In this document: positions 1-13,528 of the stretch, in pieces | Numbering within the stretch: the first letter of the stretch is position 1 | How the letters are laid out: each line of letters opens with the position of its first letter | DNA from: Apostichopus japonicus | Taxonomy: Eukaryota > Echinodermata > Holothuroidea > Aspidochirotida > Stichopodidae | Length of the DNA: 64,000 nt | Assembly: GCF_037975245.1 (NCBI RefSeq) | Contig: NC_092569.1 | Coordinates: 28,619,668-28,683,667 of the forward strand | Reading direction: 5' to 3' | The notes under the pieces: generated by a model | What the model was told of the DNA's origin: nothing | The model's database searches: none | Seen by the model: only the letters and a program-made list of their open reading frames with translations | Made by a program: the position numbers and the translations under genes

Positions 1-726
1 GGTGTCAGGTTTATGTTGACTACTATATATGTGTACTGTATAGTATTGAGATAAATTGTCATCCGTAGTTACAGAACATGCTGCAAGGTTGTAAGAATAA
101 TAGTTGTGAAACAGAGGGAGTTACGTTACAATATACAAATTAAACTTTGCTTTATTGGAACTCAATTGTGTTGTGACGGACGTACAATTTGCAGATGTAA
201 ATCCATCATAAAAAAATGTATGTCTATCACACAAGAACTTTGCGAAAATATCCCATGAAGGTGATCAAATTTAAATTTGATTTTACTGCTTATTCTAGTT
301 TAAGGTCTTATTAACATGATGCATGTAAGCTTTTAATTGTTTAACATTAAAAATCACACAGATCTACAATAAGATTTATGATCTGAAAAAAAAAATCACT
401 TTTTCTACGTACGTCCGTCACAGGGTGTTTTTTTTAAACAATTTTGTGCGGCTTATAAGGAGGTAAAAAATGAAAACCCCACAGCATAATATTGGAAGGC
501 AGATGACACACAATGTCCAAATTAAAAGTTATCTCATAAAAATACTCATTGAGATATGAACCAATAAACTATCCGAAATGTACGTCCGAGTTTACGGAAC
601 TGCCCAGATTCAACTTAATATATCCAATCATATTTACTAATTGTTTAATGTGTCTATATTGTGATAGGTCCCTTAATTGTGATGGATTGTAGTTTAAGGG
701 AATATCTTTATTTGTTTAATACACAG
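1..726 (+). other. Presumed intron of the upstream FReD gene
   Basis: No coding signal is seen here. The stretch is AT-rich and ends in a T-rich tract followed by ACACAG at 721-726, a good 3' splice site for the FReD exon that begins at 727. Earlier exons of that gene lie outside the window. Confidence 0.6.
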
Positions 727-989
727 ATGGAGGTGCCTCTGGTGGTTATGCTTTGAGTTATCATCTTAACTCTGCCTTCAGTACCTTTGACAGGGACAAT
801 GATATATCAGGCAGTACTAACTGTGCTGTTAGTCGCCATGGTGCCTGGTGGTACAAGAGCTGTGCATATTCTAACCTCAATGGTAACTATATGGCAGCAG
901 ATAATGATGGATCAATCATATACTGGCATGATCTACCTGGAGGTTGGTCTAACATCAAATACACAGAAATGAAGATAAGACCCGTCTAG
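727..989 (+). CDS. Terminal exon of a fibrinogen-related domain (FReD) protein
   Basis: This exon encodes the C-terminal third of a fibrinogen-like globular domain, the module of ficolins, FREPs and other secreted pattern-recognition lectins. After the acceptor at 725-726 the frame reads DGGASGGYALSYHL and continues to a TAG at 987-989. Hallmarks seen are the FSTFDRDND calcium-site motif, the CAVSRHGAWWY segment with a paired downstream Cys (KSCAYSNLNG), and the closing TEMKIRP signature. The domain ends three residues before the stop, as is usual when the FReD is C-terminal. The first two bases of the exon belong to a split codon. The rest of the gene is upstream of the window. A second FReD gene starts at 35981 in the same orientation, so this may be a tandem family. 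The family call is firm; the exact paralogue and ligand cannot be told. Confidence 0.93.
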
Positions 990-1859
990 ATACGGTTCTG
1001 TCCAATAAGTACTTGATAAGAGGATCAAAACTAACAAACACACTGGAGTTCAGCAAATATATCATCCATATCAGCAAACAGAAATGTCACAGATAACCCA
1101 AATTCAACCCCCCCCCCCCATGCAGCTCCTCAAAACTACTCTAAACAGACACAGACACACCCAGGTGTGTTTTACATTCAGACTGAGGACCCAGGTGTTT
1201 CTTCCACTCTTCACGTACCATAACCTTGACAATACCCCTTAACAATGACATTTTTCTGAGGACCTGTTGATTCTTTTCATCTGAGGACTTGCAATTTCTT
1301 TGTTTTTAGAAAAGAAAACAAGTACAGACACACATATTCTAATGTATTGTTATCAGTTATGAGACAATGATATTATATACTATTGTGTAAACAGGTATAA
1401 GTTCAGATACGTTTCTCATTAACAATAGTTATTACCCATATCATGGCATGGGATGGAATGGATGGGATAGTCTGTTGGAATTCAACATGCATTTCTCACA
1501 ACAAGTTACATCTTAAAAGGTTGTGTTGCTGAATCAAATGCAGAGAATATTTTTTCTTTCCTCTAAGTATATAGTTTATCTAAGCGTTAATTGATTGCAT
1601 AAAATGGTTTTACACAGAATTTATTATCTTGGCTCTCTGTATTCCATTTGAATTACTGTTTACATATTCATGTTCGATTTTTATTGAGAATTGATAAGTA
1701 AAAACTTTCCAGCAGATGAAGGGGCGCTCCAGCATTTTGACAGAGGGCACTGTCGTATATTAGTCCTGAATCAAATTAACTCAATAGCCAGATCAGCTTG
1801 GTTATAGACGCACTGGGTGATTCACTAGTTCAATGTGTTATGTAGATAAGCTGCTAATG
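990..1859. other. Intergenic, no gene seen
   Basis: It presumably holds the 3' UTR of the preceding FReD gene. A run of about ten C at 1111-1120 is the only distinctive element. No open frame or recognisable repeat was found. Confidence 0.5.
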
Positions 1860-1945
1860 AATACATGGGTTGGGTAAGGATGATTACCGAAGGTATGCTA
1901 ATATGCATGATTACATGGGTTAGGAATGTATGATTATGTAAGATA
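1860..1945 (+). repeat. Left remnant of the 51-bp minisatellite
   Basis: Contains one and a half degenerate copies of the unit that forms the array at 3150-3975 (motif ATTACATGGGTTAGGAATG followed by TATGATTATGTAAGATAG). The CAT repeat and the non-LTR fragment separate it from the main array. Confidence 0.6.
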
Positions 1946-1982
1946 GTAGCATTTGCAATTTCCTGAGGATCACTTATAGAGA

Positions 1983-2424
<442 letters not shown>

Positions 2425-2481
2425 TTGAAGTTGTTAGGGTAATTGAAAAACTTTTACCATTGTTTAAAATAGTGTTTATGT

Positions 2482-3150
2482 TTAGAGCTGTTGAATATGC
2501 ATACATGTATAATGTTTTCTCTTTGCTATGCGCATACTGTGATTGAGGTTATTTCGATATTTGGTGAAGGACTCTTTGTTAACTTGATTTGGTGACTTTA
2601 AGTAAGTCTTGTACAGTTTATTCTTACGTTTAATTAAGACAAGGAGTCCACTTGTAATCCAAGGTTGATTATTCTTTAGCCTTTGCCGTACTCTATACAG
2701 TGGGAAGCAGTCTGAATAAGCCTGGCTAAAACTATTATTGAAGGTATTAAATGCACTTTTTGTGTTATTTGCCAGAAAAACTTCACTCCAATCAGTGCTA
2801 GATATACAGGAGGCAAAATGTCGGATATTATGTTCAGAATAATTGCGAGAGTAAATTGGAGCATAACCAGGAATAGAACTTGACTTCAAAATAGAATGTA
2901 AAAAAGAATGAAAATGATCACTGATATCAGTTGTGAAAACACCAACATGATTCACCTTAGCACCAGCATTGGTATTATTTAAGTTTGTAAGTATATTATC
3001 AATAAGAGAAGAACTGTTAGTAGTGACTCTAGTGGGCTTGTTAATAGTTGGGTGAAAGCCACAGGCAGTGAGGTTACTAAGGAAATAGTTCGCGGCTGGT
3101 TTACAAAGATCAATATTAAAGTCTCCAGCACCAGAAATATCACTTAAAAT
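2482..3150 (-). pseudogene. Non-LTR retrotransposon fragment: end of the AP-endonuclease domain and the linker before the RT
   Basis: The minus-strand frame runs from about 3150 down to a stop near 2482, roughly 220 codons. It starts within the endonuclease domain: GAGDFNIDL matches the conserved GDFN motif, followed by PTRVTTNSSSLIDNIL, the usual S-x-IDxI/L block, and ISDHF matching the terminal SDH motif. After it comes the RT-linker region typical of these elements, with PWITSGLL and KRKNKLYKTYLKSP. No RT palm motif follows; the frame ends and the CAT repeat begins 58 bases further on. So it is truncated at both ends. The family (CR1, Jockey or related) cannot be fixed from this piece. It lies between two blocks of the same minisatellite. 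Confidence 0.85.
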
Positions 3151-3975
3151 ATCATTATGTATAAGATAGGTTAGTAGTTTATGATAACATGGATTAAAAA
3201 TGTATGGTTATGTAAGATAGGTAAGTAATTTATGATTACATGGATTAGGAATGTATGATTATGTAAGGTAGGTAAGTAGTTTATGATTACATGGATTAGC
3301 AATGTATGATTTTGTAAGATAGGTTAGTAGTTTATGATAACATGAATAAGGAAGGTATGGTTATATATGATAGGTAAGTAATTTATGATTACATGGATTA
3401 GGAATGTATGATTATGTAAGGTAGGTAAGTAGTTTATGATTACATGGATTAGCAATGTATGATTTTGTAAGATAGGTTAGTAGTTTATGATAACATGGAT
3501 GTATGATTATGTAAGATAGGTAAGTAATTTATGAATACATGGATTAGGAATGTATGATTATGTAAGGTAGGTAAGTAGTTTATGATTACATGGATTAGCA
3601 ATGTTTGATTTTGTAAGATAGGTTAGTAGTTTATTATGACATGGATTAGGAATGTATGATTATGTAAGATAGGTAAGTAGTTTATGATTACATGGATTAG
3701 GAATGTATGATTATGTAAGGTAGGTAAGTAGTTTATGATTACATGGATTAGCAATGTATGATTTTGTAAGATAGGTTAGTAGTTTATGATAACATGGATT
3801 GGGAATGTATGATTATATATGATAGGTAAGTAGTTTATTATGACATGGAGTAGGAATGTATGATTATGTGAGATAGGAAAGTAGTTTATGATTACATGTA
3901 TATGATGATGGTGATTATGTAAGATAGGTAACCAGTTCATGATTACATCAGTTGATGATTATGTTAAGTTGTTAA
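3150..3975 (+). repeat. 51-bp minisatellite, about 15 degenerate copies
   Basis: The unit carries TGATTACATGGATTAGGAAT, then TATGATTATGTAAGGTAGG and TAAGTAGTTTA. Copies differ by substitutions and a few deletions, and the last ones decay after about 3900. Two variant types alternate (GATTAGGAATG...ATTATG and GATTAGCAATG...ATTTTG), which hints at a two-unit higher-order period of about 102 bp. Confidence 0.9.
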
Positions 3976-4586
3976 CATTATTACATCAGTTGGGTTATGT
4001 AAAGGATATAAGACTAGTGATAATATATTTGTTTGTTTAGAATGAGAATTTGCCGTATTGTTTCATGTTGGTTTAAAGGTCACATTTGCAGCATTGTGTA
4101 TCTATATTATACAGAGTCCATCATACTGCCGTCTCTACACAGCCCGGGCTTTAAAGAAGTTGATTGCACTGTGCAGCATGTTTCATTTAAGATATTATAA
4201 TCTTCATTGTGTATGTGTGTATTTATCTATGTGTTATTTAGTGCAAGATTTATTGAATAAATGTAGCATGATAATTATCAATACTACTTCTGTCCATGTT
4301 CTTTGGTTGCTTGTTCCGTCCATTTTCAGGTAGTCATCATCAGGGGCAGACTGACCCATGACCTAGACCCTTGGGCAAAAACGGTCATCACGCCAGTGTT
4401 GTAAAAAGCAATGCTCAATTAACTAAACTTTCAGGTATATAGAAATAACACAATGGCTTGAGTCAATGAACTGGTGCCAGGAAAATCTCTGATAATTGCT
4501 TGTCCTTAGAAAAGAGGTTTCTCAATACCACTCTCTAGTATGCCCACTCGCCCAGAACCATCGCCAGAAATAAACAGGTGATGTGC
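3976..4586. other. Unique spacer, no gene seen
   Basis: A 91-codon frame at 4058-4333 has no recognisable domain, motif or splice context, and I do not call it a gene. Confidence 0.45.
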
Positions 4587-7500
4587 AATCCCCCTCCACT
4601 CCTTGCCACAGTCCCACCAGTGGTATCGCCGGGCACGATCTAGCCCTGGTGCAGCAATAGAAATTCCCCCTCCCTGCCACAGTCCCACCAGTGGTACCAC
4701 ATGGCGCAATCTAGCCTGATGCAACAATAGAAATTCCCCTTCCCATCCCCCCCCACCACAGTCCCACCAGTGGTACCGCAGGGCACGATCTAGCCTGATG
4801 CAGCATAGAATTTCCCCCTCCCCTTTCCCGATTCCATGCTACAGTAACACCAGTGGTGCTTCAGGGCGCGATCTAGCCCCGGTGCAGCAATAGAAATTCC
4901 CCCTCCCCTTCCCCCATTCCCTGCCACAGTCCCACCAGTGGTGCTGCAGGGCACGATCTAGCCTGATGCAGCAATAGAAATTCCCCCTCCCTTTCCCCCA
5001 CTCCCTGCCACAGTCCCACCAGTGGTACCGCATGGCGCGATCTAGCCTGATGCAGCAATAGAAATTCCCCCATCCTTTTCCCCACTCCCTGCCACAGTCC
5101 CACCAGTGGTACCGCATGGCGCGATCTAGCCTGATGCAGCAATAGAAATTCCCCCTCCCTTCCCCCACTCCCTGCCACAGTCCCACCAGTGGTACCGCAG
5201 GACACGATTTAGCCTGATGCAGCAATAGAAATACCCCCTCCCTTCCCCCACTCCCTGCCACAGTCCCACCAGTGGTACCGCATGGAGCGATCTAGCATGA
5301 TGCAGCAATAGAAATTCCCCCTCCCTTTCCCCCACTCCCTGCCACAGTCCCACCAGTGGTACCGAAGGGCACGATTTAGCCTGATGCAGCAATATAAATT
5401 CCCCTTCCCATCCCCCCCCTGCCACAGTCCCACCAGTGGTACCGCAGGGCACGATCTAGCCTGATGCAGCATAGAATTTTCCCCTCCAATTTCCCGATTC
5501 CATGCTAAAGTCCCACCAGTGGTGCTTCAGGGCACGATCTAGCCCCGGTGCAGCAATACAAATTCCCCCCCCCACTTCCCTTATTCCCTCCCACAGTCCC
5601 ACTAGTGGTGCTGCAGGGCACGATCTAGCCTGATGCAGCAATAGAAATTCCCCCTCCCTTTCCCCCACTCCCTGCCACAGTCCCACCAGTGGTACCGCAT
5701 GGCGCGATCTAGCCTGATGCAGCAATAGAAATCCCCCCTCCCTTTCCCCAACTCCCTGCCACAGTCCCACCAGTGGTACCGCATGGCGCGATCTAGCCTG
5801 ATGCAGAAATAGAAATACCCCCTCCCTTCCCCCACTCCCTGCCACAGTCCCACCAGTGGTACCGCATGGAGCGATCTAGCATGATGCAGCAATAGAAATT
5901 CCCCCTCCCTTTCCCCCACTCCCTGCCACAGTCCCACCAGTGGTACCGAAGGGCACGATTTAGCCTGATGCAGCAATATAAATTCCCCTTCCCATCCCCC
6001 CCCTGCCACAGTCCCACCAGTGGTACCGCAGGGCACGATCTAGCCTGATGCAGCATAGAATTTTCCCCTCCAATTTCCCGATTCCATGCTAAAGTCCCAC
6101 CAGTGGTGCTTCAGGGCACGATCTAGCCCCGGTGCAGCAATACAAATTCCCCTCCACTTCCCTTATTCCCTCCCACAGTCCCACTAGTGGTGCTGCAGGG
6201 CACGATCTAGCCTGATGCAGCAATAGAAATTCCCCCTCCCTTTCCCCCACTCCCTGCCACAGTCCCACCAGTGGTACCGCATGGCGCGATCTAGCCTGAT
6301 GCAGCAATAGAAATTCCCCCTCCCTTTCCCCAACTCCCTGCCACAGTCCCACCAGTGGTACCGCATGGCGCAATCTAGCCTGATGCAGCAATAGAAATTA
6401 CCCCTCCCTTTCCCCCACTCCCTGCCACAGTCCCACCAGTGGTACCGCAGCGCACGATTTAGCCTGATGCAGCAATAGAAATTCCCCCTCCCCTTCCTCA
6501 CTCCCTGCCACAGGCTCACCAGTGGTGCTGCAGGGCGTGATCTAGTCCTGGTGCAGCAATAGAAATTCCCCCTCCCCTTCCCTACTCCCTGCCACAGTCC
6601 CACCAGTGGTACCGCAGGGCATGATCTTGCCTGATGCAGCAATAGAATTTCCCCCTCCTATTCCCCGATTCCCTGCCACAGTCCTACCAGTGGTGCTGCA
6701 GGGCACGATCTAGCCTGATGCAGCAATAGAAATTCCCCCTCCCCTTCCTCACTCCCTGCCACAGGCTCACCAGTGGTGCTGCAGGGCACGATCTAGTCCT
6801 GGTGCAGCAGTAGAAATTACCCCTCCCCTTCCTCACTCCCTGCCACAGGCTCACCAGTGGTGCTGCAGGGCACGATCTAGTCCTGGTGCAGCAATAGAAA
6901 TCCCCCTCCCCTTCCCCACTCCCTGCCACAGTCCCACCAATGGTGCTGCAGGGCGTGATCTAGCCTGATGCAGCAATAGAAATTACCCCTCCCTTTCCCC
7001 CACTCCCTGCCACAGTCCCACCAGTGGTACCGCAGGGCACGATCTTGCCTGATGCAGCAATAGAATTTCCCCTCCCCTTCCACCACTCCCCGCCACAGTC
7101 CCACCAATGGTGCTGCAGGGCGTGATCTAGCCTGATGCAGCAATAGAAATTACCTCTCCCTTTCCCCCACTCCCTGCCACAGTCCCACCAGTGGTACCGC
7201 AGGGCACGATTGAGCCTGATGCAGCAGTAGAAATTCCCTCTCCCATTCCTCACTCCCTGCCACAGGCTCACCAGTGGTGCTGCAGGGCACGATCTAGTCC
7301 TGGTGCAGCAATAGAAATTCCCCTCCCCTTCCACCACTCCCCGCCACAGTCCCACCAATGGTGCTGCAGGGCGTGATCTAGCCTGATGCAGCAATAGAAA
7401 TTACCTCTCCCTTTCCCCCACTCCCTGCCACAGTCCCACCAGTGGTACCGCAGGGCACGATTTAGCCTGATGCAGCAGTAGAAATTCCCTCTCCCATTCC

Positions 7501-10157
7501 TCACTCCCTGCCACAGGCTCACCAGTGGTGCTGCAGGGCACGATCTAGTCCTGGTGCAGCAATAGAAATTCCCCCTCCCCTTCCCCACTCCCTGCCGCAG
7601 TCCCACCAGTGGTACTGCAGGGCACGATCTTGCCTGATGCAACAATAGAATTTCCCCCTCCCCTTCCACCACTCCCCGCCACAGTCCCACCAATGGTGCT
7701 GCAGGGCGTGATCTAGCCTGATGCAGCAATAGAAATTACCCCTCCTTTTCCCCCACTCCCTGCCACAGTCCCACCAGTGGTACCGCAGGGCACGATTTAG
7801 CCTGATGCAGCAGTAGAAATCCCCCTCCCCTTCCTCACTCCCTGCCACAGGCTCACCAGTGGTGCTGCAGGGCACGATCTAGTCCTGGTGCAGCAATAGA
7901 AATCCCCCTTCCCTTCCCCACTCCCTGCCACAGTCCCACCAGTGGTACTGCAGGGCACGATCTTGCCTGATGCAACAATAGAAATTCCCCTCGCCTTCCA
8001 CCACTCCCCGCCACAGTCCCACCAATGGTGCTGCAGGGCGTGATCTAGCCTGATGCAGCAATAGAAATTACCCCTCCTTTCCCCCACTCCCTGCCACAGT
8101 CCCACCAGTGGTACCGCAGGGCACGATTTAGCCTGATGCAGCAGTAGAAATTCCCCCTCCCATTCCTCACTCCCTGCCACAGGCTCACCAGTGGTGCTGC
8201 AGGGCGTGATCTAGTCCTGGTGCAGCAATAGAAATCCCCTCCCCTTCCCCACTCCCTGCCTCAGTCCCACCAGTGGTACCGCAGGGCATGATCTTGCCTG
8301 ATGCAGCAATAGAATTTCCCCCTCCTATTCCCCGATTCCCTGCCACAGTCCTACCAGTGGTGCTACAGGGCACGATCTAGCCTGATGCAGCAATAGAAAT
8401 TTCCCCTCCCCTTCCTCACTCCCTGCCACAGGCTCACCAGTGGTGCTGCAGGGCACGATCTAGTCCTGGTGCAGCAATAGAAATCCCCCTCCCCTTCCCC
8501 ACTCCCTGCCACGGTCCCACCAGTGGTACAGCAGGGCACGATTTAGCCTGATGCAGCAGTAGAAATTCCCCCTCCCATTCCTCACTCCCTGCCACAGGCT
8601 CACCAGTGGTGCTGCAGGGCGTGATCTAGTCCTGGTGCAGCAATAGAAATCCCCTCCCCTTCCCCACTCCCTGCCTCAGTCCCACCAGTGGTACCGCAGG
8701 GCATGATCTTGCCTGATGCAGCAATAGAAATTACCCCTCCTAATCCCCGATTCCCTGCCACAGTCCTACCAGTGGTGCTGCAGGGCACGATCTAGCCTGA
8801 TGCAGCAATAGAAATTCCCCCTCCCCTTCCTCACTCCCTGCCACAGGCTCACCAGTGGTGCTGCAGGGCACGATCTAGTCCTGGTGCAGCAATAGAAATC
8901 CCCCTTCCCTTCCCCACTCCCTGCCACAGTCCCACCAGTGGTGCTGCAGGGCACGATCTTGCCTGATGCAACAATAGAAATCCCCCTCCCCTTCCACCAC
9001 TCCCCGCCACAGTCCCACCAATGGTGCTGCAGGGCGTGATCTAGCCTGATGCAGCAATAGAAATTACCCCTTCCCTTCCCCCACACTTGCCACAGGCTCA
9101 CCAGTGGTGCTGCAGGGCGTGATCTAGCCTGATGCAGCAATAGAAATTCCCCCTCCCCTTCCTCACTCCATGCCACAGGCTCACCAGTGGTGCTGCAGGG
9201 CGTGATCTAGTCCTGGTGCAGCAATAGAAATCCCCCTCCCCTTCCCCACTCCCTGCCACAGGCCCACCAGTGGTACCGCAGGGCATGATCTTGCCTGATG
9301 CAGCAATAGAATTTCCCCCTTCTATTCCCCGATTCCCTGCCACAGTCCTACCAGTGGTGCTGCAGGGCACGATCTAGCCTGATGCAGCAATAGAATTTCC
9401 CCCTTCTATTCCCCGATTCCCTGCCACAGTCCTACCAGTGGTGCTGCAGGGCACGATCTAGCCTGATGCAGCAATAGAATTTCCCCCTTCTATTCCCCGA
9501 TTCCCTGCCACAGTCCTACCAGTGGTGCTGCAGGGCACGATCTAGCCTGATGCAGCAATAGAATTTTCCCCTTCTATTCCCCGATTCCCTGCCACAGTCC
9601 TACCAGTGGTGCTGCAGGGCACGATCTAGCCTGATGCAGCAATAGAAATTCCCCCTCCCCTTCCCCACTCCCTGCCACAAAGCTCACCGGTGGTGCTGCA
9701 GGGCGTGATCTAGCCGGATGCAACAATAGAAATCCCCCTCGCCTTCCCTACTCCCTACCACAGTCCCACCAGTGGTACTGCAGGGCACGATCTTGCCTGA
9801 TGCAGCAATAGAAATCCCCCTCCCCTCCCCTTCCCCCACACTTGCCACAGGCTCACCAGTGGTGCTGCAGGGCGTGATCTAGCCGGATGCAACAATAGAA
9901 ATCCCCCTCGCCTTCCCTACTCCCTACCACAGTCCCACCAGTGGTACTGCAGGGCACGATCTTGCCTGATGCAGCAATAGAAATCCCCCTCCCCTCCCCT
10001 TCCCCCACTCCCCGCCACAGTCTCACCAATGGTGCTGCAGGGCGTGATCTAGCCTGATGCAGCAATAGAAATTCCCCCTCCCCTTCCCCCACTTCCTGCC
10101 ACAGTCCCACCAGTGGTACCGCAGGGCGCGATCTAGCCCTGGTGCAGCAATAGAAAT
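4587..10157 (+). repeat. 84-bp GC-rich satellite array (about 66 copies) with higher-order repeats
   Basis: Each unit contains CCCACCAGTGGTACCGCAGG, then CACGATCTAGCCTGATGCAG, CAATAGAAATT and a C/T-rich tract ending ACTCCCTGCCACAGT. The spacing is 83-84 bp. Variants mark higher-order repeats. A block with the variant CATGGAGCGA recurs 584 bp apart (5281 and 5865, seven units). The GATT(G/T)AGCC variant recurs at 7208, 7459, 7794, 8125 and 8540, that is every 3 to 5 units. The GAATTTCCCCCTTCTATTCC variant is repeated exactly every 84 bp at 9309, 9393, 9477 and 9561. Because 84 is a multiple of three, the minus strand stays open over several units in more than one frame, but stops recur and I see no start, splice or domain signal. 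Confidence 0.95.
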
Positions 10158-11479
10158 GGGCCCCCAGAAGAGAGTCTTTATTCAAGTAAGCCCAATCATG
10201 GTTTTGATTTGGCTGAGAATTTGTGTACATTTTCGGCACCGCAGACGCCTAGATATAGCATACTGAGGCTTTCTCTGTGGAGGACATGGTTTTGTTTGAA
10301 TTCTCAGTTCGATGGAGTATCATGAGAGAACTTTAAGAACTGAACATTTTGTTAAAAAACTAATAAATATTCTTATTGTAAGCACTTATCTTCAGGCGGT
10401 TATCGGTCATACTCACCATATGGCCCTGGCAAAATGAGTCCACACCAGCTGCACTGACCTAGTTACGACACTGCCCATACCACCCCCGCCCCCCCCCCCC
10501 CCCCCGCCCTCCTCGCGTCCTCTCCCATGACAAAGTTTCGAGATTAATCCCAAGTTCTGAATACAACTTTTCCGTAAATCACATAAGGCCCATTGATTAT
10601 AAATTCCCAACTATCAGTTTTACAGTCAGTTACGAGATCATTATGATGAAGAGACATAATATTCAAAGAACGTGAACATCAGAAAAGAACTTTTAGGGTG
10701 AATGTAGACACAACATAATTAATTGTGGCATTTAGACCGCTAAACAACTCTGTTATCGTCCCAGGTTGTGTTTCTTTACCACAGTCTTTTAATATTTGAG
10801 AAAACCAGTAACCTTTCATACATCCGAGGCCTATCAATTAAAGCGGCTGGGATACTTAGTATAACACCCTGTTCAGTTCGTCCGTCAGATAGAAAACAAA
10901 AACTTAATAGGAAAACAAGACTTACCGCCTGAAATATTTTTCTTCAATACTCTAAAAGTTTAACAATGATAAATAGTGTAAATGTTGACCAATGGTGCTC
11001 TGCTGTTTGTATATGAAGATATTAAGAACAAAATTTTAGTTGAGTTAATACAATTGATAAAACATTAACATTTAGGCCTATATGCACCGACGAGCTGACG
11101 TCATCAGTCATTTAGCCTTAAATGACAAATTCAGAGCTTAAGCATATTTTAAAACTAAATATCTCGTGAATCACAATACATACAGAAACATTACAAGCCC
11201 TAAAATTATTCATATTTCTTGGATAGTATATTTGAAATAACAAGACAAGTCATCCGTTAATGTAAATGAAACTAATTAGTTTACTCTCTTATCGATAACA
11301 ACACTCGTAGGTAGAAAAATGGCACAACTATTGTATTACTATTGCTGAATATCGGTTTTGATTTGGCGGCTAATGGCCTTCCCCATTACTCTAGAACCAT
11401 CCCTGAATAGCCGAACGGTTAGTCACCCCATTCCACTCCCCCTCTCTGGTCATCTGGTCCATAATTTGATTACTTAGAC
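10158..11479. other. Unique AT-rich spacer, no gene seen
   Basis: Contains a long C tract at about 10484-10505 interrupted by single G. No coding signal was found on either strand. Confidence 0.5.
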
Positions 11480-11660
11480 TATTAAATTAATTAATTTAAT
11501 TAATTAATTTGATTAAACATATTATTAATTTGATTAATCAACTTGTTTAAGTTGATTAAACAGATTATTAATTTGATTAAACAGATTATTAATTTGATTA
11601 AACAGATTATTAATTTGATTAAACAGATTATTAACTTGATGTAACAAATTATGAATTTGA
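11480..11660 (+). repeat. 21-bp AT-rich tandem repeat
   Basis: About six copies of TTGATTAAACAGATTATTAAT, with degenerate TTAATTAA-rich units at the left end. Confidence 0.9.
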
Positions 11661-11964
11661 TATAAAGAGGGAGACAGTCTGTTTGCCAACAACTACTGTG
11701 TGCATGCTACAAACATTGGTTTTGCGAGCAGTTCCAATACCAATAAGGTTAAGCAATTGGATAAACATCGGACAAATCTTGGAGTGGAAACAGAAATTTT
11801 TGTCGAATGACAAGGTCAAGATTTCTTTCCCGATCTATATTTTAACTGCTAGCCTATTCTAGTTATATCGTCAATGGAAGAGTGATCGTTATTCATATTT
11901 TTTTTAATTAATTTTTAGCAATAAACGGCTGTTAGCAATTAAGGATTGGATGATTTTGAATCTC

Positions 11965-13335
11965 TCGTTTATTGATTGGCGCAAAGCGTACTAGAACATT
12001 TCTGGTTTTAAACACCCCCCCCCCCCCGATCACCGGAAATGGCACATCTCGGGCTTGAAAATGACCAACTAGATGTACACTTTTGCCTGAGAACCAAGTA
12101 TATCCTTCTTTTTTTTCCATCCATAACCCTTTTGACCATTGTCACCAGTCACACATCATGTTCTACATCATCGCATCTCCATTGCTTTTGTAGGTGATTC
12201 TACGTCGCGTCCCACAATATCGGTCAGCCCCACTTTTCAAGGTTTTAAGCCCATTATTAGTTCAGAATTTGAAAATTCACATTTCTCGTGAAATAAATTC
12301 ACTTCAAAACATACCCATAATGTTGCACAAAATTCCATATATGGACAACCCAATACAGAAAAATCTCCTTCAACCCCTGACAAACCGGTCAAGATTGCAC
12401 GAGTAGAGGGAAGTATTTTAGGAATGTTGGTCAGGGAAATTTCGAAGATTCAGACACAGTTAATTTATTGGTGCATGGGCGCAGATCCGTCTTGGATAAT
12501 AGTGGGGACGCGCGTCTGTTCTCGGATACTATCCAAGCGGAGCGCGACCAAACAATATCAGGGGACAAATAACCCAAGTAGACTTTTGTATACGATGGGT
12601 CTTGGGTCCTCTCCCAGAAAAAAAAAATAGACTGCCGCAAATGCGATTTCCGTCCTCTATTTAACAACTGTGGATAAATATAATAAAATGAGAACTGGAC
12701 GTGAAGCTAGCTCAAATTGGCAACACACAATGTGAGTTGTTAACGATTGTTTTGTTCGCACTCAGTCCGTTTTGCTGACCACAATTTACCAGTCTCTTGT
12801 ATAGATTATGTTTCACATGATTGAATGTGTTAATACTTCAGCGGAGAAGTCACGCCTAACAGTGTCATTAGTATTAATTCTCGTCTTTTAATACTTCAGT
12901 CTTTTATAGCACGTCATTTGCACAACGCTGGATCAAACTGCGCAAAAGTTCAATACAGGTGAATTTGAAGTGCAACGTTTGGTCAAGACAAATTGGTGGG
13001 GACACGGTATATCATGCCCCCCCCCCCCATTGAAAAAAGTTGGTGGGGGCGCCTCCCGCAGTCCCCGTCAGGATCTTTTTCCATGTATTGATGTACAAAT
13101 ATTAAAACCTCTTATAACGGCTACTTTAAATCTTCGTTGAAGGAAATGAAAAAAATACCAGATATTTCCGAAACCGAACACTACACACATAGACAGTTTG
13201 AAGGTTCTTCATCCTGGAACGCCATTTTCATGCTCACTGATGTGATATCTGCTGTTAATATATATGATATCTGCTGTTTGCTTTACAAATTCGAAAAATT
13301 GAAATGAGACTGAAATAAATAACAGGGGAGAACAT
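11965..13335 (+). repeat. Dispersed repeat, copy 1, split by a MITE
   Basis: Bases 11965-12473 and 13086-13310 match 22265-22773 and 22774-23440 at high identity. Shared landmarks are GCCTGAGAACCAAGTAT, the GATTCTACGTC block at about 12195 and CATCCTGGAAC. The 612-bp interval 12474-13085 is absent from copy 2 and is annotated separately. No coding domain was recognised. The outer ends are not defined. Confidence 0.85.
12474..13085. mobile_element. hAT-type MITE with 8-bp target duplication
   Basis: It is flanked by TATTGGTG (12466-12473) and TATTGATG (13086-13093), matching at 7 of 8 bases. The termini read CATGGGCGCAGATCC and, reverse-complemented from the right, CATGGAAAAAGATCC. The related repeat copy at 22766-22773 holds the single uninterrupted TATTGGTG, an empty site. 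A C tract at about 13018-13029 lies near the right end. It carries no transposase, so it is non-autonomous. Superfamily assignment rests on the 8-bp duplication and the CA-initial termini. Confidence 0.8.
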
Positions 13336-13477
13336 GTATTACTCTTATACCGAAACCCTCCACCCATCGAAATGTGGGGGGACGTGTCCCCGTCCGCTCT
13401 GTTGCATGCATGTATACGATTGATATATCTCTTTTATTGTATCACACAAGTGATCTCTGCGATAAAATGGATACATG

Positions 13478-13525
<48 letters not shown>
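13478..13525 (+). repeat. (TA)n microsatellite
   Basis: About 24 AT dinucleotides follow ATGGG at 13470-13477. Confidence 0.97.

Positions 13526-13528
<3 letters not shown>

Noticed and set aside
3150-3975. CRISPR-like spacing of repeats
   Set aside because: Units are contiguous and degenerate with no unique spacers, and the genome is eukaryotic.
4506-10239. Many overlapping minus-strand frames with GLWQG/LLHQARS repeats
   Set aside because: They are the 84-bp satellite read in several frames. Stops recur, there is no start or splice context, and frames change with every indel.
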